A stretch of DNA of 64,000 nucleotides from Paenibacillus sp. JCM 10914. Its GTDB lineage: Bacteria; Bacillota; Bacilli; Paenibacillales; Paenibacillaceae. Positions 1 to 7,361 of the stretch are shown here, one piece after another. The notes beneath the pieces were generated by a model. That model was not told where the DNA came from. It saw only the letters and a program-made list of their open reading frames with translations, and did no database searches. The stretch is taken from contig NZ_BAZR01000003.1 in NCBI RefSeq assembly GCF_001315105.1, positions 62,001 through 126,000 on the forward strand, written 5' to 3'. The position numbers were made by a program, and so were the translations under genes. Each line of letters begins with the position of its first letter. Positions within the stretch are counted from its first letter, which is position 1.

Positions 1-101
1 TTAAATACGATTACGAAAATGAAGAGAATTTAATAAATTCCCTGTAGTACGGCGTTTTAGTGCATCGTAGTATAGAATGTGCGCATCTTCTCAGGTATCG
101 A

Positions 102-124
102 AAACCCATAAAGGATAAGGGTTT
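102..124 (-). terminator. weak hairpin downstream of the polymerase-like gene
   Basis: On the minus strand, just past the stop codon, AAACCC and GGGTTT form a 6-bp hairpin followed by a short T stretch. It is correctly placed for termination of the polymerase-like gene but is short. Confidence 0.35.
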
Positions 125-131
125 ACAGACA

Positions 132-2735
132 TTATTTAATATCGCTAGTGTTATTATATTTATTTTTATGCCATGCCATTCGTTTTCGTAATTTTTCTTT
201 CTCTATCGAACAGGATTCACAGTAGGCTTTTCGGTGATGGTCAGCTTTGATTCTTATACCACAGTGATCGCAAAGTATGAAATGGTTCGTATAAATTGCT
301 TTCAGATTGTTTTTTAAATTCTGAACCAAAATATCTCCGAAACTCGACCACAATGTAGTTTTAAAGCTACTCTTCTTGTATTGGTATAGATATTCGACAA
401 GAATATCAACCAGTTCCTGTGGGTTGCTGTTTATTTCTAGGAGCTGCTCACGAATGTCCAAATATATATATAGATTTTCGGCAGAATCATAATGGTCAAA
501 TGTTCCGAGTTCCATGAATCTTTTCTGAAGGTCCAGCTCGGTATACCGATTAATAATTTCTTCATTAAGAATGATAGAATCCGTCTTGTTATTATGGAGT
601 AGCATCTTGTAATTGAATTGTCCTAAGTTTAAGGCCTTGAACTGGAGCCTGGGGTTAGGGATTAACTCAGCTAGTCTATTCATTGTGCTTTTGTTAACGT
701 CATCAACAAGATCGGGCAATTTGTCTTTGGCATATCTAAAGAAATGAGGGACCTTTGCAGCGGTATACGTTGTAATTAATTCTTTAATCACTGTGGGTCT
801 TTCTGGTTTATAAAGCGTCTTGGCGTAATCAATGGTGAAATTATTCTCCATGCACAACAATTTAATTACATCGAGATTGATGGCATTGCTGTTCCAGATC
901 TTCGATATATCATTGCTTATAACTCCAATGTTCCCTCCGGTATAAGCAGCCGTGAGACCACGGTAAATATTCTCCTTATTAATCGTTTCTGCGTTCGCAT
1001 TCGCCATTCTATAATATAAAGGATAGATATCGCTCATATTTCGCTGCGCCACTTTGACCAAAGTTTTATCGTTACATACGAGACTTTTGTCGCCGTCGAC
1101 ATCAAACATGAGCAATTTACTGATTGGATCATGAGAGCTAGTATATAGATTACTGGTAGTGAACCATCGACGCAGTTCTTTGTTGACGATGTTTTTTCTG
1201 ATTGCATGCTCGCGATAAAGGTGAGGACTTCTTAAGCAATCAAGATACTCTTCATCATGATATAGAGAACAGAATACTTCGCCATTTCCTAATAAGCCTT
1301 TAGGATGGTTATGGCCAAGAAATAAATATTCGCAGAAGGCATATAGATCTGGACTAATAAAAGTATACTTCCCGTCAATATCCATCTTTCCTGCCCGGGC
1401 ATTTTTGACCATGCTCCTTTTGACCTGTTTTAAAACTTCTCGGCTGTATGCATCGTTCAGTAGTTCTGGATAAACCTCCAGGGCTTGCTGAAAATAATTC
1501 TTGTTCGAGTTTGTATCGGTTACACCTAAAATCTTGAGCATAGTTTTGCGATCCGTACCGATATTTATAATCTTCTCTCGCGTTTTGCTGCTTAATTCCA
1601 TCAATTCTTCATTTGTGCAGTCAGTCAAGGTCTGTAATATTTGATAATTGGACTTTGCATTTGCAATCCGATCCTCTTCCTCGTTGCATTTGCTAGCATG
1701 ACATTGATGTTGTACAAACAGCTGTTTGTAATCGCTCCATGAATTATAATATTTCCACATCTTAAATTGACTTTTCGTAAAAATGATTTGTATGTCATCT
1801 TTCAAAATATCGTATTGTTTCCCGTAGATATCAGTCACAATCCCGCATTTTGATCCTTTTCTATTCGCTTCGCGGATAAATTTATCGAATGGGAAAGGAA
1901 CAAGGAGGCCCTTAACCCAGGGGAGTCTGATCATCATGCTTTTTTTGCTAATTTTGGGCAGCATCATACCACAGCCATCTGTATGCTCAATAGCAATATC
2001 CATCTCTTGTCTTGTTATTTTATATGTTTGATCGTCAATAAAATCAACCGTGCTCCGCAGTGTTGTCTCCATATCATCGACCACGATGGCTTTGTGTATA
2101 TTAAATTCATGCCATTGGTCTGTCGCACTATTACATAATGCTAGATAGGCTAAGTATTTATTGATATTCACTCCACCTTGCAGATTGATCTTATCTGTGG
2201 TTAATCCACACATGAGAGAATGACGGTGATTTTCGAAAACACTTTCTTTGATGAATAACGTTTTCTTCGTGCGGATTTGACCAGCACTGGCAGTGAAGCA
2301 TATGTATTTATGACCGTTGTACATAAAACCGTTGTAGATCAAGCTTTTTAATACCTCAAAATAATAAGTCTGAATAACCATGATATCCTCAGTCAGTTGA
2401 TTGTGCTGCATCGATAGTGTTCTGGTTAAGGTTGATTCGAATACGGATATGATATTTTTTTTGCTTAATAGCTCTTTACGTAGATATCTGATTTTCTGTT
2501 CACTTGCGATAAGCGTTTTTAAAGATTCTTTAAGTGTTTTAATATTCGTATTTATTTTTGTCAGAAGTTGAGTGATTTTACTATGATAATCGCTACCGGC
2601 TGAGTATTGTGTTTTCAGTCTCAACAGAATCTTTCTGACTCGATAACGTTTATTGAGTCTTCGATGTAGTTTGTATTCCTGATCCGTATAGAACAAACTT
2701 GTGTCTACACTATAAATAAAAACTTGTGCATCCAT
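132..2735 (-). CDS. two-barrel (QDE-1/YonO-like) RNA polymerase homologue with C-terminal zinc ribbon
   Basis: 867 residues. The catalytic signature of double-psi-beta-barrel RNA polymerases, DxDGD, is at D545-V-D547-G-D549 and is preceded by RSPHLYREH at about residue 502, the place where cellular RNA-dependent RNA polymerases carry their R-x-P motif. Downstream are NIGVISND (602-609) and DYAKT (636-640), matching the 'nLGxIan' and 'D-K-G' blocks that follow the active site in the QDE-1 family. Residues 14-110 are basic and probably coiled coil. C822, C825, C839 and C842 (CxxC-x13-CxxC) form a zinc ribbon. Known relatives are fungal QDE-1 and the single-subunit RNA polymerase YonO of phage SPbeta (about 900 residues, similar size). 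Start ATG follows a GGGGGA ribosome site. It is transcribed away from the DGQHR and repressor-like genes. Probable role: phage-encoded transcription of late genes. The family is read from motifs only; RNA- versus DNA-template use is unknown. Confidence 0.7.
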   Translation of the reverse strand: MDAQVFIYSVDTSLFYTDQEYKLHRRLNKRYRVRKILLRLKTQYSAGSDYHSKITQLLTKINTNIKTLKESLKTLIASEQKIRYLRKELLSKKNIISVFESTLTRTLSMQHNQLTEDIMVIQTYYFEVLKSLIYNGFMYNGHKYICFTASAGQIRTKKTLFIKESVFENHRHSLMCGLTTDKINLQGGVNINKYLAYLALCNSATDQWHEFNIHKAIVVDDMETTLRSTVDFIDDQTYKITRQEMDIAIEHTDGCGMMLPKISKKSMMIRLPWVKGLLVPFPFDKFIREANRKGSKCGIVTDIYGKQYDILKDDIQIIFTKSQFKMWKYYNSWSDYKQLFVQHQCHASKCNEEEDRIANAKSNYQILQTLTDCTNEELMELSSKTREKIINIGTDRKTMLKILGVTDTNSNKNYFQQALEVYPELLNDAYSREVLKQVKRSMVKNARAGKMDIDGKYTFISPDLYAFCEYLFLGHNHPKGLLGNGEVFCSLYHDEEYLDCLRSPHLYREHAIRKNIVNKELRRWFTTSNLYTSSHDPISKLLMFDVDGDKSLVCNDKTLVKVAQRNMSDIYPLYYRMANANAETINKENIYRGLTAAYTGGNIGVISNDISKIWNSNAINLDVIKLLCMENNFTIDYAKTLYKPERPTVIKELITTYTAAKVPHFFRYAKDKLPDLVDDVNKSTMNRLAELIPNPRLQFKALNLGQFNYKMLLHNNKTDSIILNEEIINRYTELDLQKRFMELGTFDHYDSAENLYIYLDIREQLLEINSNPQELVDILVEYLYQYKKSSFKTTLWSSFGDILVQNLKNNLKAIYTNHFILCDHCGIRIKADHHRKAYCESCSIEKEKLRKRMAWHKNKYNNTSDIK

Positions 2736-2857
2736 CTAATGTATCCCCCTATGTGTATCTAATCTAGTTAATCGAAATTGATTATATCATCATTATTATA
2801 TTTATGTTAATATAAATTCGGAATGTACCTCTTATCTTTAAAGTATAGGTTGTGTAA

Positions 2858-3043
2858 ATGATGAAACGGAGATATAGATTACAAAAACTTATTGTCGACT
2901 GTCCGATCGAAAGGCTCGAGGTGTGGAAAGATACTAGTGTTTCTTCACACAGCGCACAGGTGCTTGACAATTTTTTAACCCATGGTTATAGAATATTTGA
3001 TGCTGAGTTTAATGAAATAATCAGAACTGTAGACGAGCAATAG
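2858..3043 (+). CDS. small hypothetical protein in the divergent interval
   Basis: A 61-codon open frame, M-M-K-R-R-Y-R-L at its start, lies in the 446-bp interval between the polymerase-like gene and the DGQHR gene. The composition is that of a soluble, charged protein. The upstream ribosome site is poor (only ATAGGTTG). I do not recognise a family. The rest of the interval (2736-2857 and 3044-3181) is AT-rich and holds a good -10 box, TATAAT at 3128-3133, for the next gene. It may be a real small phage gene or a chance frame. Confidence 0.35.
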   Translation: MMKRRYRLQKLIVDCPIERLEVWKDTSVSSHSAQVLDNFLTHGYRIFDAEFNEIIRTVDEQ

Positions 3044-3181
3044 GATTGAAATATCGGTAATAGATGCATATGATACTTTTTGTATATTGATACCAATTTG
3101 AAATATGTATTATTTTTATTTTTTGTGTATAATAGAAAAGATAGGGAAAAATCAGCCAAGTCCGTGTGAGGTGAAAAGGTT

Positions 3182-4474
3182 TTGTTCAGGGATCGTGAAG
3201 AGTTGGAGAAATCCTTGCTTATTGTGCTGGAAGAAATAAAACATGATCGAAAAATATTAGAATTGGTCAATCGCGAACTGAAGAAATATAGCGTTACGAA
3301 CGGTACCATCAATTCCATTGCCCGTGGTCACGAGCGAATCGCCTCTATAGAAACTGCCAAGTTGTGTTTAATTTGCTTGGCCGTACATACCATTACCGGT
3401 ATTCATTCAATATCCCCATATGAATATTTTTCCGAGCGAGAAGTTGAGGAATCCAAGAAGGTTTCTGGTCGTTTGCAAACCAATCAGGTCCTTAAGTTGC
3501 CAATTCAATTGGAAGATGTAATCATGCTTGAATTGGATCATTATATCACGAAAGTGAAAATGTCAGATCTTGTCCAAATGTATCATTCCCAACTGATAAC
3601 ATACGATTATGAAACGCAAAGAAGTCCTAAATTTAAAAGCACGAAGAGTGGTGTTCTGCCTGTGCCAGATATCAATAAGAAAAGTGTTGAGGATATTTCT
3701 CAGCATATGTTAAGTGAAACCTATTTATCTGATATGTTAACCTTGAATGTGTATTCTACAGAGGTCGAACCTATTCTGTTTAACAGACAGAACAAGACTT
3801 TAACTATTAATAAGGGGGCTATAATCTCTATTCTGGATGGATTCCACAGGCTTCAAGGTGGTGTGCGAGCCGTGGCTATTAATCCAGATTTAGATCTGGA
3901 TATGATTTTATCTGTTCGAAGTTATGATACCGACACGGCTAAGAAATATTTTGGGCAGATTAACACCATAAATGTAGTGAAACCTCAACGTTTAAAGGAA
4001 CTGAAGTCGCAAAGTTACTCTGATATTGTTGTTAAGGATCTTCAAAAGAATTCAGATTTGAAAGGCAGAATTGCTTCCAGTTCGAAGATCAGCGAAATTG
4101 CCGGTCAGTTGACAACTTTTGATATTTTATCATACGCCATTGATAAGGTGTTTGAACCCAAGACTACGCTAGAAGCGAAAGAACTTTCCAAATATCTTGT
4201 CGATTTCTTTAACTATCTATCTGGTTTATTTGCTCAGGAATTTATACTAAATCCTAATGAGTACCGTGAGAGCTATATTAATCATCCGTTAATGTTTGCC
4301 GCTTATATTCAGATTGCTAAACAATTTAAGGAACAAGGAATTGATTTAAATAAAATTAAAGATAGGGTAGAAGAGATCGAGTTTCATGATCATGGCCTGA
4401 TAGAGATCCTGCAAGATCGAAGAGGAATGAATAATAATAGAAATCGCAATGCAATAATGCATTATTTCAGTTGA
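3182..4474 (+). CDS. DGQHR/DndB-like domain protein
   Basis: 430 residues. DGFHRLQGG at residues 219-227 matches the DG-x-HR-xxG motif of the DGQHR/DndB family, proteins found with phosphorothioate DNA modification systems and in phages. The N-terminal 100 residues are helical and charged; an NTINVVKPQRLKEL stretch follows the motif about 45 residues later. No Dnd partner genes (dndA, C, D, E) are in the window, so sulfur modification is not implied. Start is TTG behind GAGGTG with 8-bp spacing; there is no better ATG nearby. It sits 31 bp upstream of the MrpR-like gene and is probably co-transcribed with it. In this setting a DNA-binding or lysogeny-related role is more likely than DNA modification, but that is inference. 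Confidence 0.6.
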   Translation: MFRDREELEKSLLIVLEEIKHDRKILELVNRELKKYSVTNGTINSIARGHERIASIETAKLCLICLAVHTITGIHSISPYEYFSEREVEESKKVSGRLQTNQVLKLPIQLEDVIMLELDHYITKVKMSDLVQMYHSQLITYDYETQRSPKFKSTKSGVLPVPDINKKSVEDISQHMLSETYLSDMLTLNVYSTEVEPILFNRQNKTLTINKGAIISILDGFHRLQGGVRAVAINPDLDLDMILSVRSYDTDTAKKYFGQINTINVVKPQRLKELKSQSYSDIVVKDLQKNSDLKGRIASSSKISEIAGQLTTFDILSYAIDKVFEPKTTLEAKELSKYLVDFFNYLSGLFAQEFILNPNEYRESYINHPLMFAAYIQIAKQFKEQGIDLNKIKDRVEEIEFHDHGLIEILQDRRGMNNNRNRNAIMHYFS

Positions 4475-4505
4475 TTTTATTAATCGTTGATAAGAGGGTG
4501 ACGAA

Positions 4506-5510
4506 GTGTCTAATAAAATATACGAAAGCGGCTTTTATAACGAAGAACGGAAGCAAATGTTCCTAAAAGGGTTAACACCGAACACTTTATCAACCTTCTC
4601 AAGGGTACTAAATAGAGCCAAAATGCTTGAAGAGCAGTTTGGAAAGGACCTATACGATTTTAACATCTATGAGATTGAACACTTGATCAGCTATTTGAAT
4701 CCGAGAACCATGAACTCGGTGCTGTCATCTGCGTCGATTATTCAGAATTATATTCGATGGGCGATCGAAGAGGACTTAAGATTAAATAATCTGAACCCAC
4801 TGGACGCGATATTCGGGCAAGAGTACTATTCGAAGTTCGTGGATAGAACGAACAAGCTTATTTTCTCCAAAGAGGAGATAGATGATATGACAGGGGGCCT
4901 AGTTAACTTTCAAGATTCAGCCATAATTCATTCTATATTCGAAGGGATATTAGGGAAGGGGTATAGTGAAGTACTTAATTTGACTATTCATGATATTGAT
5001 AATGAAAATCTGAGCGTATTACTGAGAAATAATACGAAAAGCAATACTTGGTCGGAACGTAAATTAGAGGTTTCGGGTGAGCTTATATCCATGTTGAACA
5101 TGGCATATAGAGAAGAGATTTATTATAAGAATAACGGCAATCCAGCATCGAATCTAAAGGCCCCAACATCAAAATTAATTAGTAACGATTACGTGTTTCG
5201 CAGTGCCATATTAAATACGAAGGCCGATGGCAAAGCAGACTCGCATTTGATTCTCCGAAGATTAAAAAAAATAGGAGAGTGGTATCAACAGCCCTTCCTT
5301 ACGGCTATAAACATCCGCAATTCTGGCATGGTTTACACTGCAAACCGATTGAGGCAAGAAACTGGAAAGTTCGATAAAGAAACATTTGATATGGTATGTG
5401 ATCGATATAACATATCCAAAATCAAAAATAGCAGCGATTATAATGCATCAAGAATTCGAAACGACTTTCTGAATATTGATAAAATAATTGAAATTTATGG
5501 AGAAGAATAA
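4506..5510 (+). CDS. MrpR-like phage repressor with inactive tyrosine-recombinase fold
   Basis: 334 residues, GTG start behind GAGGGTGA. The layout is that of a tyrosine recombinase: an N-terminal SAM-like core-binding region (about 10-105, YNEERKQMFLKGLTPNTLST) and a C-terminal domain. The catalytic residues are degraded. The first Arg (normally in GxRxSE) is Gly in GKGYSE near residue 152, and the H-x-L-R-H box reads N-x-R-N, with only R271 retained. Such a protein is unlikely to recombine DNA. The SPbeta master repressor MrpR (YopR) is known to have this same recombinase-like but non-catalytic design, so a lysogeny repressor is the best reading. A strong terminator follows directly. An alternative is a divergent but functional integrase. 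Confidence 0.6.
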   Translation: MSNKIYESGFYNEERKQMFLKGLTPNTLSTFSRVLNRAKMLEEQFGKDLYDFNIYEIEHLISYLNPRTMNSVLSSASIIQNYIRWAIEEDLRLNNLNPLDAIFGQEYYSKFVDRTNKLIFSKEEIDDMTGGLVNFQDSAIIHSIFEGILGKGYSEVLNLTIHDIDNENLSVLLRNNTKSNTWSERKLEVSGELISMLNMAYREEIYYKNNGNPASNLKAPTSKLISNDYVFRSAILNTKADGKADSHLILRRLKKIGEWYQQPFLTAINIRNSGMVYTANRLRQETGKFDKETFDMVCDRYNISKIKNSSDYNASRIRNDFLNIDKIIEIYGEE

Positions 5511-5537
5511 GTCTAGTGAGCTTATTCTTTTTTTTTT
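5503..5537 (+). terminator. intrinsic terminator after the MrpR-like gene
   Basis: A 9-bp stem, AAGAATAAG with CTTATTCTT, has a 9-nt loop and runs into ten T residues. The stem overlaps the stop codon of the upstream gene. It closes the DGQHR-repressor operon. Confidence 0.85.
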
Positions 5538-5649
5538 GTGCACGTGGTGATATCTTCCTCCCTGTTATTTTATTAATACTATAATTAAGTAGCCATGATC
5601 TCAGTGAGACGGCAACAATGAAGCAAAATTTACGGGGGAGTGTTCAAAA

Positions 5650-6012
5650 ATGAAATCGATTGTTGTAATCCGAAGAGAGGGTAAGGTACTCCATGATCAA
5701 GCGCAGTGGCTTAACATCGAAGATGTCAATTTTTCAGAGCCAGAAAAAATTAGGGGAGAGATACGAACAGTTCTGCATACGGATAATGGTGAGTTTGTAT
5801 ATTGTACTACGAACGATCAAATCGTGGAGCTCTTGTCAAAAGAAAGCGGGTTTCTCATCACAGATCGCGGCAGAATGGCAAATTTAAAAAAAGAAATCGT
5901 AATTGATTATGAGGCAAGAAAGATCTTTTATCAGAGATACAAAAGCTTTGTAACTATAGCGAATTCAAAATTAAAACTTCTGAAGCAATATATGCATCGG
6001 CATAAAAAATAA
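5650..6012 (+). CDS. LytTR-like DNA-binding domain protein
   Basis: 120 residues, ATG behind a GGGGGAG ribosome site. The segment from about residue 45 to 100 follows the LytTR pattern: an aromatic strand (GEFVYCTT), an amphipathic helix (NDQIVELLSKES), then FLITDRGRMANLKKE, the position of the usual 'F-x-R-x-H-R-S-x-x-V-N' strand-turn. There is no receiver domain, so it would be a one-domain transcription factor. It lies between the repressor operon and the LexA-box promoter in the AT-rich island, so a role in phage or island gene control is plausible. The family call rests on a pattern match only. Confidence 0.5.
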   Translation: MKSIVVIRREGKVLHDQAQWLNIEDVNFSEPEKIRGEIRTVLHTDNGEFVYCTTNDQIVELLSKESGFLITDRGRMANLKKEIVIDYEARKIFYQRYKSFVTIANSKLKLLKQYMHRHKK

Positions 6013-6054
6013 TCAATAAACAAAATATATTAATTTTTAGTTGGGAAAATTATC

Positions 6055-6104
6055 TTGTTTCACAAGTAAATAAATCGTATAATCAAAACAGGAACAAATG
6101 TTCG
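6055..6104 (+). promoter_or_regulatory. promoter with LexA (SOS) box
   Basis: -35 TTGTTT (6055-6060), a 17-bp spacer and -10 TATAAT (6078-6083) are followed at the expected start site by GGAACAAATGTTCG (6091-6104), one mismatch from the Gram-positive LexA consensus CGAAC-N4-GTTCG. The central GAACAAATGTTC is identical to one of the boxes next to lexA in this window (60940-60953). It drives rightward towards the 6285 gene. Confidence 0.65.
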
Positions 6105-6284
6105 CTTAAAATAATTCTTTCGACATAAAACGACATATACAACTACTCTTTTTTCTGTTCATTGTGAAGTCAAGAACATTTCAAAGGCAATCTAATACCA
6201 TTGTATTAATTTACCATACGCTATAATATGGAACATGACGGACAAGTATGATTCTTACAACAAGAAGATTGAAGGAGAATATAT

Positions 6285-6659
6285 ATGAATGATGAATTAC
6301 TTACGAAACTGCAAATAAGTCCTGCTGCTGTGGAATTAATATCCATCATCAATTTTTTATTTACTTTGGCTGATGACAAGCAGAAGTTATTTGAAGATTG
6401 CGAAGGAAAAGAGGGCCGGGAAATTAATCGATATGTGAATCGGACACGAAGAGACATTATTTCCAATAGACTTTATGATATGGAGGATTTCGTGAAGGAC
6501 TGGCAATTAGATCATAAATCCGCACTGGAGAAATTGTTTCAAGAGCCGCTAAATGATGCGAAATTGTCTAAATTAAAAATCGAAGATCCCAGGTTTATTT
6601 TTAAAATACATAGTACTCAGCCACATATAAGGTTTATGAGATTCATTATGATCGTCTGA
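6285..6659 (+). CDS. hypothetical protein, likely SOS-responsive
   Basis: 124 residues, ATG behind GAAGGAGA with good spacing. Predicted mostly helical and charged (repeated K, D, E); no motif I recognise. It is the first convincing gene downstream of the LexA-box promoter, about 180 bp away. A second TATAAT lies at about 6222-6227, so two start sites are possible. If the SOS promoter does read into it, it is a candidate for a damage-induced effector such as an anti-repressor, but nothing in the protein shows this. Confidence 0.5.
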   Translation: MNDELLTKLQISPAAVELISIINFLFTLADDKQKLFEDCEGKEGREINRYVNRTRRDIISNRLYDMEDFVKDWQLDHKSALEKLFQEPLNDAKLSKLKIEDPRFIFKIHSTQPHIRFMRFIMIV

Positions 6660-6819
6660 TCGATTCGACTAGTAGTAATATAGCGTAATCAATAATAACA
6701 AGGCGTATAAAGTAAATATAATGGTGAATTGGTTTTTGTTTATATATATGTCATTTTAGTTATGAGCAATATATGTAACGCTCGTTTACAAACATAAAAT
6801 AATAACTGAGGTAGATTAA

Positions 6820-7044
6820 ATGAAACTTAAGGCAACAAAGGATTTGGACAAAGCAAGGTATGTCTTTATACAAGCAAACCGATTCTTCAACCGGGGCTGC
6901 CAGGTTCAAGAAGGGAGGATGTATAAGATCGAACGGAATTATGCTAATAAGCTTTTTGTGCATGGTGAAGCATATATTGTGGATGATGAAGGGAAAGAAA
7001 ATGAATCTGTTTTTGCGGTGTGTAGTGTTCGACTCTATATGTGA
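6820..7044 (+). CDS. small hypothetical protein
   Basis: 74 residues beginning MKLKATKDLDKARY, preceded by GAGGTAG. It contains the short pattern RYVFIQANRFFNRGCQVQEG and a probable mixed alpha/beta fold. No family recognised. It is the last gene before base composition returns to the chromosomal level. The interval between it and the previous gene (6660-6819) is AT-rich with no visible gene. Confidence 0.45.
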   Translation: MKLKATKDLDKARYVFIQANRFFNRGCQVQEGRMYKIERNYANKLFVHGEAYIVDDEGKENESVFAVCSVRLYM

Positions 7045-7184
7045 ATCATCTAAACTTCAATCGTTTATCAATTTGCAGTGCCGTGAACGTGTTCTCATTT
7101 GAGAATATAGGGATATAGTCATAGAACCTCATAGGAAGCTTCACTTATCAACACTTTTCGGGCATTTCCTGTGCTTTACATTCA

Positions 7185-7213
7185 TTGACAGAACTTAGGG
7201 GCGGTGGTATTCT
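7185..7213 (+). promoter_or_regulatory. sigma-A promoter of the MATE leader
   Basis: -35 TTGACA (7185-7190), 17-bp spacer, -10 TATTCT (7208-7213). Transcription would begin near 7220, directly ahead of the structured leader. The rest of the gap from 7045 to 7184 shows nothing I can name. Confidence 0.7.
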
Positions 7214-7219
7214 CCAATC

Positions 7220-7313
7220 AAACACGGGGAGGGGTTTCCCCGCCTTAAGAGGTCGGTTACGGCAGCAGGAATATATACCGCTAACTGCAACTCTTCGGAA
7301 GAAGAGTTTTTTT
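7220..7313 (+). ncRNA. riboswitch-like leader with intrinsic terminator, candidate guanidine-IV (mepA) type
   Basis: The leader contains a compact hairpin (GGGG-AGGGGTTT-CCCC, 7226-7241), a second stem (GGTTA...TAAC, about 7255-7286) and a strong terminator: AACTCTTC (7289-7296), GGAA loop, GAAGAGTT (7301-7308), then a T run. AAGAG at 7247-7251 can pair with the CTCTT of the terminator arm, giving an antiterminator. This is the arrangement of a transcriptional riboswitch. The downstream gene is a MATE transporter, and MATE (mepA) genes are the known targets of guanidine-IV riboswitches. The leader is seen; the class is inferred from the target and the two-hairpin layout. Confidence 0.6.
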
Positions 7314-7361
7314 CATGTCCGGAAAGAAGCGTGTACTATAAGGAAAAGAATGTGATGACAA

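Larger units (their letters stand above)
1..7050. mobile_element. AT-rich island, probable right end of an SPbeta-like prophage or remnant
   Basis: The first 7 kb are clearly richer in A and T than the rest of the window, use AT-rich codons and carry no gene I recognise from a core genome. The contents (YonO/QDE-1-like polymerase, DGQHR protein, MrpR-like inactive integrase-fold protein, LytTR-like protein, LexA-box promoter, small orphans) resemble the regulatory part of SPbeta-type phages. No capsid, terminase, lysis or active integrase gene is present, so either the rest lies left of the window or this is a domesticated remnant. Base composition changes between about 7050 and 7190. I could not identify attachment-site repeats because the left end is outside the window. 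The prophage assignment is inference. Confidence 0.6.

Noticed and set aside
4506..5510. Active integrase of the island
   Set aside because: Key catalytic positions are replaced (first Arg, both His), so a repressor-like role is more likely.
7201..7300. Fluoride riboswitch, suggested by GGCGGTGGTATTCTCC
   Set aside because: That segment overlaps the -10 box and would not be in the transcript, and the typical downstream fluoride-switch block is absent.
7201..7300. T-box leader
   Set aside because: No AGGGTGGTACCGCG-type antiterminator and the target is not an amino-acid gene.
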